Positions 62,095-64,000 of a stretch of 64,000 nucleotides of DNA are shown piece by piece. The notes under the pieces were generated by a model. The model was given only the letters and a program-made list of their open reading frames with translations, had not been told where the DNA came from and searched no databases. The DNA is taken from positions 1 to 64,000 of the forward strand of contig JAEVYT010000019.1 in NCBI GenBank assembly GCA_023392615.1, read 5' to 3'. The position numbers were made by a program, and so were the translations under genes. Source of the DNA: Bacillota bacterium. GTDB taxonomy: Bacteria; Bacillota; Clostridia; Lachnospirales; Lachnospiraceae. How positions within the stretch are numbered: the first letter of the stretch is position 1; every line of letters begins with the position of its first letter.

Positions 62095-63102
62095 TTACAA
62101 AAATGTCTGATAATCCTTCCAGTTCTCAGCAAGCAGTTTCGGTGTATCCAGTCCATAAGGACAATGATTCTTACAGTGGTCACAGTGAATGCAATCCTCA
62201 ATCTTCTTCATGCTTTCCTTCCAATAATCATTCAGATACACAGATAGTGGAGCACGGCGCACCATTAATGACATTCTTGCTGCGTTCTGAATATCAATAC
62301 CTGCAGGACATGGAAGACAATAACCGCATCCCCTGCAAAAATCCTTCACCAGCTCCTCACGATCCTTGCGTATCACCTCGTTCAGTTCCTTATTCAGAAG
62401 CGGTGGATTCTTAATATAACTTAGAAATTCATCCAATTCACTCTCTCTTTGAATTCCCCAGATTGGAAGAACATGATCATATTCTGCAAAATATGCATAA
62501 GCAGCTGCAGAACAAGTAATTAATCCTCCTGATAGTGCTTTCATAGCGATAAACCCAATTCCATTATTCTTACATAGCTCCACCAATTCACGTTCCTTTT
62601 CAGAAGCCAGATAACTAAATGGAAATTGTATCGTCTCATATAACCCTGACTCGGCTGCTTCGATTGCCACTGCAAGTCTGTGATTCGTGATTCCGATATG
62701 ACGAATCATTCCTTTTTCCTTCGCCTCTACCATCGCCTCATAAAGTCCGGAACCATCCCCGGGCTTTGGGCAAAATGCAGGGTTATGGAATTGATAAAGA
62801 TCAAGATAATTGGTATTTAACTGATCCAGTGTAGTTTGTAACTGACTCCAAAACTCCTCCACCTTTGTGGTCATCGTTTTTGAGGCAATGTAGATATGCT
62901 CTCTCACATCACTCAAAGCATATCCAATTTTTTCTTCACTGTCTGTATAAAATCTAGCTGTATCAAAAAATGTAATTCCATTTTGATATGCTTTTCTTAA
63001 CAAATGTGCAGCCTCATCCTTTGTTATTCTCTGAATCGGTAACGCTCCAAAACCATTTCGATTCACCTTTATACCTGTCTTACCCAATAAAACCTGATCC
63101 AT
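62095..63102 (-). CDS. Aldo/keto reductase with C-terminal 4Fe-4S domain
   Basis: 335 residues. The AKR barrel (1-about 265) has GFGALPIQRITKDEA, FFDTARFYTDSEEKIG with the catalytic Tyr/Asp, IYIASKTM and IGITNHR. The tail has Cys clusters FCRGCGYCLPCPAGIDI and CIHCDHCKNHCPYGLD, typical of two [4Fe-4S] sites. Members are oxidoreductases of unknown substrate and common in Clostridia. ATG 63102 with RBS GGGAGGG is preferred to ATG 63120. It precedes truA. Confidence 0.9.
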   Translation of the reverse strand: MDQVLLGKTGIKVNRNGFGALPIQRITKDEAAHLLRKAYQNGITFFDTARFYTDSEEKIGYALSDVREHIYIASKTMTTKVEEFWSQLQTTLDQLNTNYLDLYQFHNPAFCPKPGDGSGLYEAMVEAKEKGMIRHIGITNHRLAVAIEAAESGLYETIQFPFSYLASEKERELVELCKNNGIGFIAMKALSGGLITCSAAAYAYFAEYDHVLPIWGIQRESELDEFLSYIKNPPLLNKELNEVIRKDREELVKDFCRGCGYCLPCPAGIDIQNAARMSLMVRRAPLSVYLNDYWKESMKKIEDCIHCDHCKNHCPYGLDTPKLLAENWKDYQTFL

Positions 63103-63390
63103 GTTATCCCTCCCTTTCATTGTTCAAACTTGTAGTCATTCACCTAATGGCATTATCATACCACTATTGTTTAGAATTTTAAAGTGTAGCTCTTGTTAAC
63201 CTTGATATAGGAGATAGTACCGTTGATAAAACAAGTCTGCACTCAATTAATATTCAAATTAAATTGGTTTTTCTTACAACCGCTTATGTGTTAAATATGA
63301 TAATTCTATTAACGTTATAATTAAAACTGTTTATAATTATGATATTTATGATAGAATACTAATGAAATAAAATTTTAAGGGAGGGGTTGC

Positions 63391-64000
63391 ATGCATTACA
63401 TCGTATTTGATATGGAATTTAATCAGGCTACTGAAACAATACCATCTGATGCTCAAAAACCTTCTCTATCATATGAAATATTACAAATCGGGGCTGTGAA
63501 ATTGGATCGGAATTTTAATGTAATAGCAACATTCAATCGTTTTGTAAAACCTTCAATATTTCATGTGGTTTCTCCTTTTATCACTGAGTTGACCGGCATT
63601 ACAACAGAACAATTGACCGATGAACAACCTTTCCATCGTGTTTTTAACGACTTTCTTGATTTCATTAATGACCAGGATGCGATTCTTTGCAGTTGGGGTA
63701 AATCTGACATGAAGGTTTTATATCGCTCAGTGGAATATTTTCAATTAAATAAAGATCGGATGCCAAAGTTATTTCTCGATGTACAGCCCTATGCCTCTCT
63801 ACATCTTCGTAAACCCAAGACAATGCTTCTTCGACTTTCTTATACTGTTGAAACGCTTGGGCTTCCTCTCAACCTATCCTTTCATGATGCCCTTCACGAT
63901 GCAATATACACGAGTGAGGTTTTAAAAGCCATTTATCATCCCAAGATGACACCTATTGTATATCATCCAACTCTGATTTATGCAAAATTCAAGGCCAGAC
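63391..64000 (+). CDS. DEDDh 3'-5' exonuclease (KapD/ERI-1-like), partial
   Basis: The frame is open from ATG 63391 (RBS GGGAGGGG) to the window edge, 203 codons. The exonuclease motifs are in order: VFDMEFN (Exo I, Asp and Glu), SWGKSDMKVL (Exo II, Asp) and FHDALHDAIYTSEVL (Exo III, His and Asp). It resembles RNase T/ERI-1-like small exonucleases such as KapD. The end of the protein is outside the window. The 270-nt gap before it is AT-rich with no further feature recognised. Confidence 0.88.
   Translation, partial: MHYIVFDMEFNQATETIPSDAQKPSLSYEILQIGAVKLDRNFNVIATFNRFVKPSIFHVVSPFITELTGITTEQLTDEQPFHRVFNDFLDFINDQDAILCSWGKSDMKVLYRSVEYFQLNKDRMPKLFLDVQPYASLHLRKPKTMLLRLSYTVETLGLPLNLSFHDALHDAIYTSEVLKAIYHPKMTPIVYHPTLIYAKFKAR

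Overview
The window looks like a chromosomal segment of a low-GC, anaerobic, spore-forming Clostridia, most likely a Lachnospiraceae of the Lachnoclostridium/Clostridium phytofermentans type. This is an inference from gene content: glycogen synthesis, [FeFe]-hydrogenase maturases, pyrophosphate-type phosphofructokinase, adenosylcobalamin-dependent ribonucleotide reductase, and spore-linked genes (splB, a CotF-like coat protein, a GerMN lipoprotein, a LysM-GH18 protein). No tRNA, rRNA, CRISPR array, transposase or prophage block was seen. About 50 genes are supported. Two are cut by the window: a secreted RHS/YD-repeat protein at the left edge and a DEDDh exonuclease at the right edge.

Layout. 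1-4.0 kb: RHS giant with a phage-tail-like N-terminus. 4.4-9.9 kb: a purine salvage operon on the minus strand (xpt, BMP lipoprotein, ABC ATPase, two permeases). 10-14 kb: Crh-like HPr protein, CaxA-type antiporter, VanZ-like membrane protein, GNAT. 14-25 kb: DUF255 protein, then three loci with the look of stress or drug-sensing control. These are an autoregulated PadR with an MGT glycosyltransferase, a MutS2-like ATPase behind a leader-peptide attenuator, and a MerR/TipAS regulator with a 19-bp-spacer promoter. A spore coat protein follows. 25-33 kb: glycogen operon glgB-glgC-glgD-glgA plus a second, motif-altered glgA. 33-38 kb: splB, DUF2089 pair, CDP-alcohol phosphatidyltransferase, WG-repeat lipid-anchored or membrane-anchored protein. 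37.5-41.5 kb: hydE-hydG and a truncated hydF, preceded by a structured RNA with its own promoter and terminator. 41.5-48.7 kb: DUF4097 protein, LysM-GH18, class II RNR under twin NrdR boxes, GerMN lipoprotein, metF behind a conditional terminator. 48.8-57.4 kb: a TetR-centred catabolic cluster (ALDH, FGGY kinase, class III aminotransferase, tandem class II aldolase, MFS carrier) with operators and tandem repeats around tetR. 57.5-64 kb: GNAT-fold protein, PPi-PFK, a 25-residue basic peptide, DUF503, truA, 4Fe-4S aldo/keto reductase, exonuclease.

The least explained items are the leader of the MutS2-like gene (uORF, two intrinsic terminators, competing helices), the RNA upstream of hydE, the metF attenuator, the HydF that stops before its iron-sulfur domain, and a repeated hairpin leader shared by splB and the aldolase gene. 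All functional statements rest on motif and family recognition by eye; no database search was possible.
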